NCBI GenBank assembly: GCA_027858745.1
Contig: JAQICB010000024.1
Span: 1-51,724 of the forward strand
Length of the DNA: 51,724 nt
From: Bacteroidales bacterium
Lineage (GTDB): Bacteria > Bacteroidota > Bacteroidia > Bacteroidales > UBA1715
Reading direction: 5' to 3'
Shown: positions 35,774-44,716 of the stretch, piece after piece
Layout: the number at the start of each line of letters is the position of its first letter
Position numbering within the stretch: position 1 is the first letter of the stretch
The notes under the pieces: generated by a model
What the model was told of the DNA's origin: nothing
Databases searched by the model: none
What the model saw: the letters and a program-made list of their open reading frames with translations, nothing else
Made by a program: the position numbers and the translations under genes

Positions 35774-36559
35774 ATGATTAAAAAAATTCTTTATATAAGT
35801 CTGGTGACTATCTTGATTTCATGTCAGAGTGAATATCAAAAGCTCTTAAAATCAAATGATTATGAGAATATGTATGAGCAGGCTCTTACGTATTACAATA
35901 CCGAAGATTATTACAAAGCCTATTCGCTTTTCGAGAAATTATTACCCATTTATCGTATTACGGAAAAAGGCGAAAAGATTAATTACTATATAGCTCGCTG
36001 TTATTACGAGGAAGGTGATTATTTAATGGCGGCATATTATTTTAATCAATTTATTGTGACTTTTCCCGATAGTGAATATTGCGAAACCGCACAGTATTTC
36101 ATGGCATTGTGTTATCAGTACAATTCGCCGAAACCTTCGCTCGACCAAACCTATACATATAAAGCAATTGACGAGTTTCAACGATATATCAATAAATATC
36201 CTCAAGGTCAATATATAAAGGAGTCAAATAATTATATTGCAGAATTACGCGAAAAACTTGAAATAAAGGCGTATGAAAAAGCAAAATTATACTACTTAAT
36301 AGAAGATTATAAAGCAGCAGTTGTTGTCTTGAAAAATTGTTTGTTAGAGTATCCGGATACTAAATTTCGTGAAGAAATACTGTATATGACATTTCGTGCT
36401 GCATATTTACTTGCAAAAAACAGTGTCGAAGATAAAAAAGAACAACGTATAGAATCTGCAATTGATGAATATGAAGCTTACATTGACGAATATCCGGAGG
36501 GACAATGGATTAAAGATGCAGAAAAAATGTTCGAAAAAATTAATAATAAGACTATTTAG
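35774..36559 (+). CDS. bamD: Outer-membrane assembly lipoprotein BamD
   Basis: The 261-residue protein (from ATG 35774; an ATG at 35768 adds two residues) has a lipoprotein signal ending VTILISC and then QSEYQKLLKSNDYENMYEQAL. Five TPR-like units follow, typical of BamD/YfiO (for example YYNTEDYYKAYSLFEKLLP and YPDTKFREEILYM). BamD docks on BamA and helps fold outer-membrane proteins. Presence of an export-type signal and the TPR spacing support the call over other TPR lipoproteins. It is followed at once by rpoZ. Confidence 0.88.
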   Translation: MIKKILYISLVTILISCQSEYQKLLKSNDYENMYEQALTYYNTEDYYKAYSLFEKLLPIYRITEKGEKINYYIARCYYEEGDYLMAAYYFNQFIVTFPDSEYCETAQYFMALCYQYNSPKPSLDQTYTYKAIDEFQRYINKYPQGQYIKESNNYIAELREKLEIKAYEKAKLYYLIEDYKAAVVVLKNCLLEYPDTKFREEILYMTFRAAYLLAKNSVEDKKEQRIESAIDEYEAYIDEYPEGQWIKDAEKMFEKINNKTI

Positions 36560-36582
36560 TACTAAATAAATATAGATTAATT

Positions 36583-36909
36583 ATGGATTACAAAAAAACA
36601 AAAGCTCCGAATACGACTATTACTCGTGATTTGGTTAATTTAGAAAAAGGTACGGGTAATATCTATGAAACTATTGCAATTGTTGCAAAACGAGCCGATC
36701 AAATATCAGTGGAACTGAAACGTGAGCTCGACGCTAAGTTAGAGGAGTTTGCTTCGTATTCAGATAATTTGGAGGAAATGTTCGAAAACAGAGAACAAAT
36801 AGAAATTTCTAAATTTTACGAGCGTCTTCCTAATCCTGTTTTAATTGCATTAGAGGAGTTTATGGACGAACAGATTTATTACAGAAAACCTTCTGAAGAA
36901 GTTTTATAA
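36583..36909 (+). CDS. rpoZ: DNA-directed RNA polymerase subunit omega (Bacteroidota type)
   Basis: The 108-residue protein resembles the omega/Rpb6 family of Bacteroidota: TRDLVNLEKGTGNIYETIAIVAKRADQI, with the ETI...KRA.QI helix that contacts beta-prime, then an acidic helical tail and NPVLIALEEFMDEQIYYRKP. Omega helps assemble and stabilise RNA polymerase. The gene lies between bamD and coaBC, 3 bp upstream of coaBC, a neighbourhood common in this phylum. Confidence 0.85.
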   Translation: MDYKKTKAPNTTITRDLVNLEKGTGNIYETIAIVAKRADQISVELKRELDAKLEEFASYSDNLEEMFENREQIEISKFYERLPNPVLIALEEFMDEQIYYRKPSEEVL

Positions 36910-36912
36910 TTA

Positions 36913-37494
36913 ATGAAATTACAAGGGAAAAAAATTATATTGGGAATTACAGGTAGCATTGCTGCCTACAAATCCGCTGTTTTAACTCGCCTTTTGATTA
37001 ATGAAGGTGCGGAGGTTAAAATAATAATGACTCCCTTGGCAAAAGAATTTATTACTCCGGTAACTCTCGCTACTCTAAGTAAACATACTGTCTTGTCCGA
37101 ATTTTTTTCGTATGATGATGGTGCATGGAATAGCCATATTGATTTGGGTTTGTGGGCAGATCTTTTTTTAATTGCCCCATGCACTGCAAATACTATGGCT
37201 AAAATGGCTTGTGGTATTGCCGATAATTTATTGTTAACAACTTATTTGTCTGTTCGTTGTCCGGTTGCTATTGCTCCCGCAATGGATGTAGATATGTTTG
37301 AGCATTCAGCTACCCAGCACAATATTCAATTATTATCTTCGCGCGGTGTGCAAATTATTCAGCCCGATTCCGGCGAATTGGCTAGTGGTCTCGAAGGTAA
37401 AGGAAGAATGCGTAACCCGGATAAAATTGTTGATTATGCCGCGTCTTTTTTCCGGAATACGCATGTAGATATAAAAAAAAAAAAATCCTTGTAA
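36913..37494 (+). CDS. coaBC: Phosphopantothenoylcysteine decarboxylase domain (CoaC part of frameshifted coaBC)
   Basis: This 193-residue ORF is the flavin-dependent CoaC half of the bifunctional coenzyme A enzyme. It has GITGSIAAYKSAVLTRLL, APCTANTMAKMACGIADNLL, APAMDVDMFEH and GRMRNPDKIVDY. It makes 4'-phosphopantetheine from phosphopantothenoylcysteine. The reading frame stops just after a run of 13 A at 37473-37485. The CoaB half continues directly in another frame. A complete CoaC domain is present, so this product alone could fold. One added A in DNA or mRNA would join both halves. Confidence 0.92.
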   Translation: MKLQGKKIILGITGSIAAYKSAVLTRLLINEGAEVKIIMTPLAKEFITPVTLATLSKHTVLSEFFSYDDGAWNSHIDLGLWADLFLIAPCTANTMAKMACGIADNLLLTTYLSVRCPVAIAPAMDVDMFEHSATQHNIQLLSSRGVQIIQPDSGELASGLEGKGRMRNPDKIVDYAASFFRNTHVDIKKKKSL

Positions 37495-38117
37495 CTGCCG
37501 GTCCAACATATGAAGATATCGATCCAGTTCGCTTTATAGGGAATCATTCTTCCGGAAAAATGGGTTTTGCCATAGCACAACAATTGGCACAGGCAGGTGC
37601 CGATGTTATTTTAATTGCAGGTCCGGTTTCTTTGTCAATTCATCATCCTGCAATTACACGAATAAATGTTCGCTCGGCACAACAAATGCATGATATTGCA
37701 ATGCAGTATTTTACTGATTGTGATGCAGCGATATTAAGTGCAGCTGTAGCTGATTTTACTCCTGTTACCACGTATTCCGAAAAAATTAAGGAAAAGTCTC
37801 ACGAATTAACACTTACCTTACGTCCAAATCCTGATATTGCCCGTGAATTGGGGAAAATAAAAAAAAATAATCAGGTGATGGTCGGTTTTGCACTTGAAAC
37901 TCACAATGAATTTGAGTTTGCTCGGGAGAAAATGAAGAAGAAAAATTTCGACTTTATTGTCTTGAATTCATTGCAGGATAAAGGTGCCGGATTTGGTTTT
38001 GATACGAATAAAGTGACATTTATTGATTCGCAGGGGCATATTGAAAATTTCGATTTAAAGTCAAAAAATGAGGTTGCTACGGATATTATTAATAAATTAG
38101 CCTTGTGTTTTAAATAA
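37485..38117 (+). CDS. coaBC: Phosphopantothenate--cysteine ligase domain (CoaB part of frameshifted coaBC)
   Basis: The CoaB half begins at ILVTAGPTYEDIDPVRFIGN, which is read from 37485 in the frame one base behind CoaC. The first Met of this frame is only at 37560 (KMGFAIAQQ), after the conserved nucleotide-binding loop, so independent initiation there would give a damaged enzyme. Later motifs AAVADFTP, KIKEKSHELTLTLRPNPDI and FALETHN are intact. It joins phosphopantothenate to cysteine. Expression as a full enzyme needs slippage or frameshifting in the A-run, or the run is misread. The gene is essential, so a true null is unlikely unless a second copy exists. Confidence 0.88.
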   Translation: MLVTAGPTYEDIDPVRFIGNHSSGKMGFAIAQQLAQAGADVILIAGPVSLSIHHPAITRINVRSAQQMHDIAMQYFTDCDAAILSAAVADFTPVTTYSEKIKEKSHELTLTLRPNPDIARELGKIKKNNQVMVGFALETHNEFEFAREKMKKKNFDFIVLNSLQDKGAGFGFDTNKVTFIDSQGHIENFDLKSKNEVATDIINKLALCFK

Positions 38118-38124
38118 ATCAGGT

Positions 38125-39027
38125 ATGAAAAAAATAGCAGTTTTATTCATTGTTTTTTTTAGTATTTTTTCGCAGAATCTGCTTTCTCAAGAGCTACTCT
38201 GTCGTGTAAATGTTCGATATTCTGATATTGGTAACGCCAATAAGGAATTGTTTAACGAAATGCGAAGTAATATTGAGGAGTTTATGAATTCAATGGTGTG
38301 GACTAATAATAATTATGAGGAGGTTGGGAAAATTGATGTTCGTTTTAATATAAGTATAAAGAAACAGTTATCAAATAAAAATTTTGTGGTAGATCTGCAG
38401 ATTCAGTCGAGTCGACCTGTTTATAATTCTACATATACGACCTCAATGTTTAATCATGTAGATGAAGATGTGTCGTTGGAATATGAAGAAAATCAACCAA
38501 TTGAATTTTCTGAAAATGCCTTCGTTTCTAACCTTTCTTCTGTTTTAGGATATTATGCATATATTATTTTAGGAATTGATGCTGATTCTTTTGCTCCGAA
38601 AGGAGGCACGTCTTATTTTCAGAAAGCTCAGCAGATAGCATCTTATTCTGCCTCGTATTCGGATAAAGAATGGGGACCAAGCACAAACAGAAAGAATAAG
38701 TATTGGCTTATAGAGAATATTCTTAATTCTACCTATGAAGGATATCGTAATGCTTTGTATTTATATCACAGACAAGGTTTGGATATTATGGCAGATGATG
38801 CTAAAAAAGGGAGACAAAAAATTACGGAAGCTTTGCAAGAATTAGAAAATGTACACCGAGTACGACCGGGAGCTTTTTTGTTGACAGTGTTTTTTTATGC
38901 AAAAAAATCGGAGTTAATTAATATCTACTCCGAAGCGATGCCGGATGAGAAAAAACTTGCAGTTACCTTACTCAAGCGATTAAATCCTCAGAATGCGAGT
39001 GATTACGATGAAATAATGAATGAATAA
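38125..39027 (+). CDS. porD: DUF4835 / PorD-like type IX secretion protein
   Basis: The 300-residue protein has a signal peptide (about 1-21, ending LSQ), then LLCRVNVRYSDIGNANKELFNEM and the WTNNNYEEVGKIDVRFNI block typical of DUF4835. Further matches are VLGYYAYIILGIDADSFAPKGG and FQKAQQIASYS. This family is annotated as PorD in several Bacteroidota and is linked to type IX secretion. The order coaBC-DUF4835-recN is conserved in the phylum. Its exact role in secretion is not established. Confidence 0.75.
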   Translation: MKKIAVLFIVFFSIFSQNLLSQELLCRVNVRYSDIGNANKELFNEMRSNIEEFMNSMVWTNNNYEEVGKIDVRFNISIKKQLSNKNFVVDLQIQSSRPVYNSTYTTSMFNHVDEDVSLEYEENQPIEFSENAFVSNLSSVLGYYAYIILGIDADSFAPKGGTSYFQKAQQIASYSASYSDKEWGPSTNRKNKYWLIENILNSTYEGYRNALYLYHRQGLDIMADDAKKGRQKITEALQELENVHRVRPGAFLLTVFFYAKKSELINIYSEAMPDEKKLAVTLLKRLNPQNASDYDEIMNE

Positions 39028-39032
39028 AGTTT

Positions 39033-40688
39033 ATGCTGAATATTCTGCGAATATCAAATTATGCGTTAATTGAGCATCTTGAAATTATCTTTAATAAGGG
39101 GTTTTCATCTGTTACCGGAGAAACAGGTGCGGGGAAATCTATTATGTTAGGTGCTTTGTCACTGTTAATGGGTAAACGAGCGGACAGCTCTGTGCTTAAA
39201 GATAAAACCTGTAAAAGTATTATTGAGGCTGAATTTTTTATTACTCCCGATATTTTTCAGCATTATTTTGATGATTTTGATATCGATTTTGATGAGCATA
39301 CAATAATTCGACGAGAAATTCTTCCGTATGGAAAAACACGAGCTTTTATTAATGATACTCCGGTTCAATTGTCTGTACTTAAAACAATCGGAGAACTCTT
39401 GTTAGATATACATTCTCAACATCATAATTTGTTTGTTAAGGAATCGCAATTTCAATTGTCGGTAATTGATGCCTATGCTCAAAATTCTTCACTATTGCAA
39501 GACTATGCGCAGGCATATAAACAGTGCAAAATTGTGGAAAAAAAATATACTGATTTTTTAGAATTTCGTTCGAAGGCTCAACAGGATTTTGATTATTATT
39601 CGTTTCGTTTGCAGGAACTTGAAAAAGCTCAACTAAATCGAGGCGAACAAGAACAGTTAGAACAAGAGTTGCAGTTGTTGGAACATGGAGAGGAGATTAA
39701 AAGAGTATTGGCTGACGCCTTATATATGTTTCAGCATGAAGACGTCGATATGGTAGCACATTTGCAAAGCTTAGAACAAAGTTTCACCAAACATGCCTCT
39801 GTTTCTCCCGAGTTTCAGAATTTTTCTTCGCGTATTTCTCAGGTTTCTATAGAACTTTCCGATATTGTCTATGAAATTGAACGGTATAATACCCATGTTG
39901 ATTTCGACCCTTCTCATCTAGAGTCTATTCAGCAGCGACTAAATGAAATATACACACTTCAACAAAAATTTTCGTGTGCTACGATAGAAGAATTACTGAA
40001 CGAACAAGAAAAATTGGCTCAGTATGTTTCTTCTGTTGAACAGAGCGATATGGATGAGTCTTCTTTGAAAAAAGAACGAGATAAGGTTCACCATGTTGCT
40101 TATGAAAAGGCAAAGGTGTTGACTGAAAGACGACGTAAAGCTATCGCTTTAATAGAACCGTATGTCTGTGATTTTTTACACGGATTAGGTATGCCTTCAG
40201 CATCTTTTTCGGTACACATGGATACCCATGAAGAACTCTTTCCACATGGTGCCGATAAAATTAAAATGTTGTTTTCTGCAAATAAAAATATTACTCCTCA
40301 GTGGTTAGGTGAAGTTGCTTCGGGTGGTGAAATATCACGCATAATGCTTTGTTTGAAAACTATTTTAGCACAACGAGGTCAGGTTCAGACAATTATTTTT
40401 GATGAAATTGATACCGGGGTTTCAGGAGAAATTGCTGATAAAATGGGGGATGTAATGGCAGAATTGGCAAAACATATGCAAGTAATTGTCATAACACATG
40501 TTCCGCAAATTGCTGCAAAATCAACAATGCAATTTAAGGTATTTAAAAATGAAACGTCTGATAGTACAATTACAAATATTATAGTACTTTCGCAAGATGA
40601 ACGTATAAATGAAATTGCAAAAATGATAAGTGGTAAAAATGTCACTCCCGAAGCTATAAAACATGCGAAGGGTTTATTGCAAATATGA
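39033..40688 (+). CDS. recN: DNA repair protein RecN
   Basis: The 551-residue SMC-like ATPase has Walker A TGETGAGKSIM (28-38), the QLLLDIHSQHHN-type block and two coiled-coil arms (about 155-230 and 305-370). At the C-terminus are the signature ASGGEISRIMLCL and Walker B IIFDEIDTGVSG followed by ITHVPQIA. RecN binds DNA ends and supports double-strand break repair with RecA. Length and motif order are normal. The start lies 5 bp after the PorD-like gene. Confidence 0.97.
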   Translation: MLNILRISNYALIEHLEIIFNKGFSSVTGETGAGKSIMLGALSLLMGKRADSSVLKDKTCKSIIEAEFFITPDIFQHYFDDFDIDFDEHTIIRREILPYGKTRAFINDTPVQLSVLKTIGELLLDIHSQHHNLFVKESQFQLSVIDAYAQNSSLLQDYAQAYKQCKIVEKKYTDFLEFRSKAQQDFDYYSFRLQELEKAQLNRGEQEQLEQELQLLEHGEEIKRVLADALYMFQHEDVDMVAHLQSLEQSFTKHASVSPEFQNFSSRISQVSIELSDIVYEIERYNTHVDFDPSHLESIQQRLNEIYTLQQKFSCATIEELLNEQEKLAQYVSSVEQSDMDESSLKKERDKVHHVAYEKAKVLTERRRKAIALIEPYVCDFLHGLGMPSASFSVHMDTHEELFPHGADKIKMLFSANKNITPQWLGEVASGGEISRIMLCLKTILAQRGQVQTIIFDEIDTGVSGEIADKMGDVMAELAKHMQVIVITHVPQIAAKSTMQFKVFKNETSDSTITNIIVLSQDERINEIAKMISGKNVTPEAIKHAKGLLQI

Positions 40689-40710
40689 TTTATTTTAATA
40701 TATATATATT

Positions 40711-41565
40711 ATGGCTTACAATTTACTAAAAGGAAAAAAAGGAATTATTTTCGGTGCTTTAAATGATGCATCAATTGCATGGAAAGTTGCAGAAAAAGCA
40801 CATGAAGAAGGGGCGGAGATTGTATTAACAAACACACCTATGGCTCTTCGAATGGGGGAGTTGGATAAGCTTGCCGAAAAAATTAATGCGAAGATTATTC
40901 CTGCTGATGCAAGTAATGTTGAAGATTTAGAAAATTTATTGAAGGAATCGATGGCTCATTTTGGTGGACAAATCGATTTTATTTTGCACTCTATTGGAAT
41001 GTCTTTGAATGTACGGAAAAAACGACCATATGATGATTTGAATTATGATTATATGATGAAAACACTCGATATTTCCGCGATATCTTTTCATAAATTATTG
41101 CAGTCAGCTCGAAAATTAGATGCTATAGTTGAGTGGGGGTCTGTAGTTGCTCTAACGTATATTGCGGCTCAACGTACATTTTATGGATATAACGAAATGG
41201 CAGAGGCAAAATCTATGTTAGAATCTATTGCTCGTAGTTTTGGATATATTTATGGTCGCGATAAAAAAATTAGGGTCAATACGATTTCACAATCACCAAC
41301 ATTAACTACCGCAGGGCAAGGAATTAAAGGATTAACTGATTTGCTCGATTTTTCTGAACGAATGTCACCTCTCGGAAATGCTTCTGCTGAAGATTGTGCA
41401 GATTATTGTACGGTTATGTTTTCAGATTTGACTCGCAAAGTGACGATGCAAAATTTGTTTAACGATGGTGGTTTTTCTAATGTTGGTATGAGTTGGCGAG
41501 CTATGAACGTGTATTCTACTAGTTTAGACGATTTGAAAAGTAATATTAATAAGATAATTGATTAA
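40711..41565 (+). CDS. fabI: Enoyl-[acyl-carrier-protein] reductase, NADH-dependent
   Basis: The 284-residue short-chain dehydrogenase of type FabI reduces trans-2-enoyl-ACP in the last step of fatty acid elongation. It has the FabI-type cofactor loop GIIFGALNDASIAW and SIGMS. Catalytic Y160 and K167 lie in YNEMAEAKSML (Tyr-x6-Lys), and NTISQSPTLTTAG is the usual substrate-loop region. It is about 20 residues longer than E. coli FabI, mostly in internal loops. It is followed by a 102-bp regulatory gap before grpE. Confidence 0.95.
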   Translation: MAYNLLKGKKGIIFGALNDASIAWKVAEKAHEEGAEIVLTNTPMALRMGELDKLAEKINAKIIPADASNVEDLENLLKESMAHFGGQIDFILHSIGMSLNVRKKRPYDDLNYDYMMKTLDISAISFHKLLQSARKLDAIVEWGSVVALTYIAAQRTFYGYNEMAEAKSMLESIARSFGYIYGRDKKIRVNTISQSPTLTTAGQGIKGLTDLLDFSERMSPLGNASAEDCADYCTVMFSDLTRKVTMQNLFNDGGFSNVGMSWRAMNVYSTSLDDLKSNINKIID

Positions 41566-41605
41566 TAGTACTTGGATTGAATTAATATATGACAATATTA
41601 TGCTG

Positions 41606-41642
41606 ACACTTTGTCAACAAAAGTGTGTTGGCAAGTATTTTG
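41606..41642 (+). promoter_or_regulatory. Inverted repeat and possible promoter upstream of grpE-dnaJ
   Basis: ACACTTT (41606-41612) and AAAGTGT (41620-41626) form a perfect 7-bp inverted repeat with a 7-bp spacer. A TTTG (41610-41613) lies within it and TATTTTG (41636-41642) lies 22 bp downstream, a one-short version of the -7 element. The repeat overlaps the -33 region, so it may be an operator for heat-shock control. A CIRCE element is not present. A Shine-Dalgarno-like TAGGAG lies at 41645-41650. Confidence 0.4.
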
Positions 41643-41667
41643 AATAGGAGAACAAAAAAAATGTAGT

Positions 41668-42279
41668 ATGGCTAGAACAAAAAAGGAAAAAAAATCTTCA
41701 AAAGATAATGAATTAGAAAATGCACATTCTCAACAAGAAAATGTTGTGGAAAATGACGAGCAAGTAGAAGCTGAGAATGAAGAAGAAAATGTGGAGAGTA
41801 TAGAGGTTGAAGATACAAAAACTGCTCTTTCTCCCGAAGAGATTTTTGCACAAGAACGAGACGAATTTAAAGATAAATACATACGACTTGCGGCAGAGTT
41901 TGATAATTACCGCAGACGAACGTTAAAAGAAAAGTCTGATTTAATTAAATCCGGTGGGGAGTTAATTTTTGTAAACATGCTTCCTGTGATTGATGATTTT
42001 GATAGAGCGATGGAAGCGGCTGCTTCAGCCGAAGATGTGAATGCGGTAAAAGAAGGTATTGCCTTGATTTCGAATAAATTTAAAAATTTTTTAAACCAGA
42101 ATGGTGTTCAAGAAATTGATGCGAAGGAACAAGATTTTGATACTGATAAACACGAAGCAATTACTAAAATACCGGCACCATCAGATGACTTGAAAGGAAA
42201 AGTTGTTGATGTGATTGAAAAAGGTTATGAAATGCATGAAAAAGTAATTCGGTTTGCAAAAGTTGTAGTTGGAGAATAA
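41668..42279 (+). CDS. grpE: Nucleotide exchange factor GrpE
   Basis: The 203-residue protein has a disordered acidic N-terminus (about 1-65, Glu-rich). A long dimerising coiled coil follows (DEFKDKYIRLAAEFDNYRRR), then a compact beta domain ending YEMHEKVIRFAKVVVGE. GrpE releases ADP from DnaK. The gene starts 102 bp after fabI and is 9 bp upstream of dnaJ, so it is the first gene of a chaperone pair; dnaK is not in the window. The possible operator at 41606-41626 suggests heat-shock control. Confidence 0.96.
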   Translation: MARTKKEKKSSKDNELENAHSQQENVVENDEQVEAENEEENVESIEVEDTKTALSPEEIFAQERDEFKDKYIRLAAEFDNYRRRTLKEKSDLIKSGGELIFVNMLPVIDDFDRAMEAAASAEDVNAVKEGIALISNKFKNFLNQNGVQEIDAKEQDFDTDKHEAITKIPAPSDDLKGKVVDVIEKGYEMHEKVIRFAKVVVGE

Positions 42280-42288
42280 AAAGATATT

Positions 42289-43437
42289 ATGGCAGAAAAA
42301 AGAGATTATTACGAAGTTTTGGGTGTGTCAAAAAATGCGACAAAAGATGAGCTTAAAAAGGCATATCGAAAACTAGCAATTAAATATCATCCAGATAAGA
42401 ACCCCGGTGACAAAAAAGCAGAAGATACATTTAAAGAGGCTGCCGAGGCATATGAAATGTTGAGTAACGATGAAAAAAGACAGCGGTACGATCAATTTGG
42501 TCATGCCGGTTTCCAAGGTGCCGGAGGCGGTGGTTTCAGCGGGTTCTCAAATATGGAAGATATTTTCTCTCATTTCGGTGATATATTCGAAGGCTTTGGT
42601 GGTTTTGGCGGCTTTGGTGGCGGAGGATCAAGCAGAGGCGGTCGTCGAGCGGTTCGAAAAGGATCAAATATTCGAGTGAAAGTTACCTTAACCTTACAAG
42701 ATGTTGTAAATGGTGTTGAGAAAAAACTCAAAATTACAAAGAAAGTTGCTTGTTCTTCCTGCGATGGAACAGGTGCTGAGTCTTCAAGTGGCGTAGAAAC
42801 ATGTTCGACCTGTCATGGAAGTGGCTATGTGACACGTGTTACAAATACTATTTTGGGACAAATGCAACAACAATCACCCTGTCCTACATGTGGTGGCGAA
42901 GGTACTGTAATAAGCCAAAAATGTACCAGCTGTTATGGAGAAGGTGTTGTTGACGGAGAGGAAACCGTCACAGTTAAAATCCCTGCCGGAGTCGGTGAAG
43001 GAATGCAGTTGAATGTTGCAGGGAAAGGTAATGCTGCTCGTAGAGGTGGCGTTCCAGGAGATTTAATTGTACTTATTACTGAAGAAAGTCATCCGAGTTT
43101 AGAACGTGATGGTAATGATATTCTGTATGAACTACCTATTAGTTTTCCTGATGCGGTTTTAGGTGCTACTGTAGAGGTTCCTACTATTGAAGGAAACGTT
43201 AAAATTAAAATTGATAGTGGCACGCAACCCGGAAAAATTTTAAGATTACGGGGAAAGGGTATTCCTGATATTAATGGATATGGACGAGGCGATTTTTTGG
43301 TTCATGTGCAAGTATTTGTTCCTAAATCTGTTTCGAAAGAGGAAAAATCTATGCTTGAGGAAATTAATAAATCGGAGAATTTTCAGCCAAAGGAGGGAAA
43401 AACAGGATTCTTTGATAGAATGAAAAATTATTTTTAA
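42289..43437 (+). CDS. dnaJ: Chaperone protein DnaJ
   Basis: The 382-residue type I DnaJ has a J domain (about 4-70) with the HPD motif in [10 protein letters not shown], a Gly/Phe-rich linker (about 75-120) and four CxxCxGxG zinc repeats: [24 protein letters not shown] and CTSCYGEG. A two-part substrate-binding beta domain follows. It stimulates DnaK ATPase and passes clients to it. All key residues are intact and the length is normal. Confidence 0.98.
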   Translation: MAEKRDYYEVLGVSKNATKDELKKAYRKLAIKYHPDKNPGDKKAEDTFKEAAEAYEMLSNDEKRQRYDQFGHAGFQGAGGGGFSGFSNMEDIFSHFGDIFEGFGGFGGFGGGGSSRGGRRAVRKGSNIRVKVTLTLQDVVNGVEKKLKITKKVACSSCDGTGAESSSGVETCSTCHGSGYVTRVTNTILGQMQQQSPCPTCGGEGTVISQKCTSCYGEGVVDGEETVTVKIPAGVGEGMQLNVAGKGNAARRGGVPGDLIVLITEESHPSLERDGNDILYELPISFPDAVLGATVEVPTIEGNVKIKIDSGTQPGKILRLRGKGIPDINGYGRGDFLVHVQVFVPKSVSKEEKSMLEEINKSENFQPKEGKTGFFDRMKNYF

Positions 43438-43458
43438 GCAAAGCTTCGGATTTATTTG

Positions 43459-44709
43459 TTATACGGTTAAAGTAAGAATTTTTTCTATAAAATTGGTGTA
43501 GTTTTTTTCTGCATTGAACTTTTCAATAATTCGTTTGTGTGCGGTGTATCGCATTTTTTCTGTCTCATCATTACTTAGTTTCCAAACAGATTGAATTGTG
43601 TCTGCAATTTCTTGAGCAGATGCATCGGAAGAGAGGATAAAGCCATTTTCTTTATCTGTAATTAATTCGCGGCTTCCGCCTACGTCTGTTGCAATACAGG
43701 ATATGCCATAACTTTGTGCTTCCATTATTGAAACCGGAATTCCTTCGGAAGAACTGACATTAATAAAAATATCTATATAGTTTTCTGAATAAAAGGAGAG
43801 AACTTCTTTATTTGTTTTCTGTCCGGCAAATGTGTAGCTAATATGAGTTAATGGTTCAAGATGTTTCTTGCAATATTCTTGAAGTGAGTCTAATTCATTT
43901 CCGGTGCCAAAATGTATCCATTCAATGTTAATTTTAGATGGCATTTTTTCTATAGCCTTTGCAATTAAATGAACTCGTTTTACCGGGATAATGTTTGAGC
44001 ACGATACTATGCGTATATGATTGTGTTTTTTTGCTGTTTGAATATCTGGAATGTTTACGCCTAAATGTGAGAGATACATTTTATCGGCATATTCGGGGAA
44101 TAAATTTTTGTAATAATTAGCTCCTTCTTCTGCAATAAATGAAATGCCGTCGCTTTTTTCTAAAATATATTGTTTAAACGGAAGGTATTGAGCTTCGTTT
44201 GCTTCAAAATATACATCCCAGCCATGTGCTCGCGAAATGCATTTCCGTGTCGAAATGCTCTGTTGTAGGTAACTTAAAGCAAAAGCAGTATCATTGTTCC
44301 AATATGAATATAGATAAATAGAATCACTTATATGAGAATGTGTCGTAATAATTTTACTAATTTGTTTTTTCCACGATAAAGCTTTTTGAAGGCTTTGAAG
44401 TACAGTAAAGAGAATTAAACGTGAAATTTGTTTTTTATATCTTGAGCGAATTATACGTATTTCATGCCAAAAAAGCGGATGAAAAATATGTGTGAGTGCA
44501 TACAATTTTTGAGCGAATGATAATTCATAATTCATTCGCAGACACGTCACATTTGAAGGAACTTTTCGTGTTTGGGTATCTGTAACATTATTCGATACAA
44601 TAATTACAGAATCGAATGATGTGGCAAGATAGTGTATTTCATTTTCAATAAAGGTTTCGCCGGAACCATACGGATATGTTGCAGTGAAAAAAAATAGAAT
44701 GTTTTTCAT
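43459..44709 (-). CDS. Glycosyltransferase family 4 protein
   Basis: The 416-residue protein (from the ATG at 44709) begins KNILFFFTATYPYGSGETFIENE, the donor-independent start of GT-B fold family 4 enzymes. The C-terminal half has IRIVSCSNIIPVKRVHLI, then SSSEGIPVSIMEAQSYGISCIATDVGGSREL with the E-x7-E region that binds the nucleotide-sugar. The longer ORF begins at a TTG at 44730 and is less likely, since it overlaps the upstream gene's end. Substrate and acceptor are unknown. It lies downstream of the alkaline phosphatase gene, 7 bp apart. Confidence 0.88.
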   Translation of the reverse strand: MKNILFFFTATYPYGSGETFIENEIHYLATSFDSVIIVSNNVTDTQTRKVPSNVTCLRMNYELSFAQKLYALTHIFHPLFWHEIRIIRSRYKKQISRLILFTVLQSLQKALSWKKQISKIITTHSHISDSIYLYSYWNNDTAFALSYLQQSISTRKCISRAHGWDVYFEANEAQYLPFKQYILEKSDGISFIAEEGANYYKNLFPEYADKMYLSHLGVNIPDIQTAKKHNHIRIVSCSNIIPVKRVHLIAKAIEKMPSKINIEWIHFGTGNELDSLQEYCKKHLEPLTHISYTFAGQKTNKEVLSFYSENYIDIFINVSSSEGIPVSIMEAQSYGISCIATDVGGSRELITDKENGFILSSDASAQEIADTIQSVWKLSNDETEKMRYTAHKRIIEKFNAEKNYTNFIEKILTLTV

Positions 44710-44716
44710 GTTTGTT

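Noticed and set aside
37560-37562. Independent CoaB start at the ATG at 37560
   Set aside because: It would cut away the conserved AGPT and DPVRFI nucleotide-binding region, which is plainly encoded just upstream in the same frame.
41566-41667. CIRCE element before grpE
   Set aside because: The TTAGCACTC-N9-GAGTGCTAA pattern is absent; the repeat there is different and shorter.
43438-43458. Terminator between dnaJ and the convergent glycosyltransferase gene
   Set aside because: Only a 4-bp AAGC/GCTT stem with no T-run is present, too weak to call.
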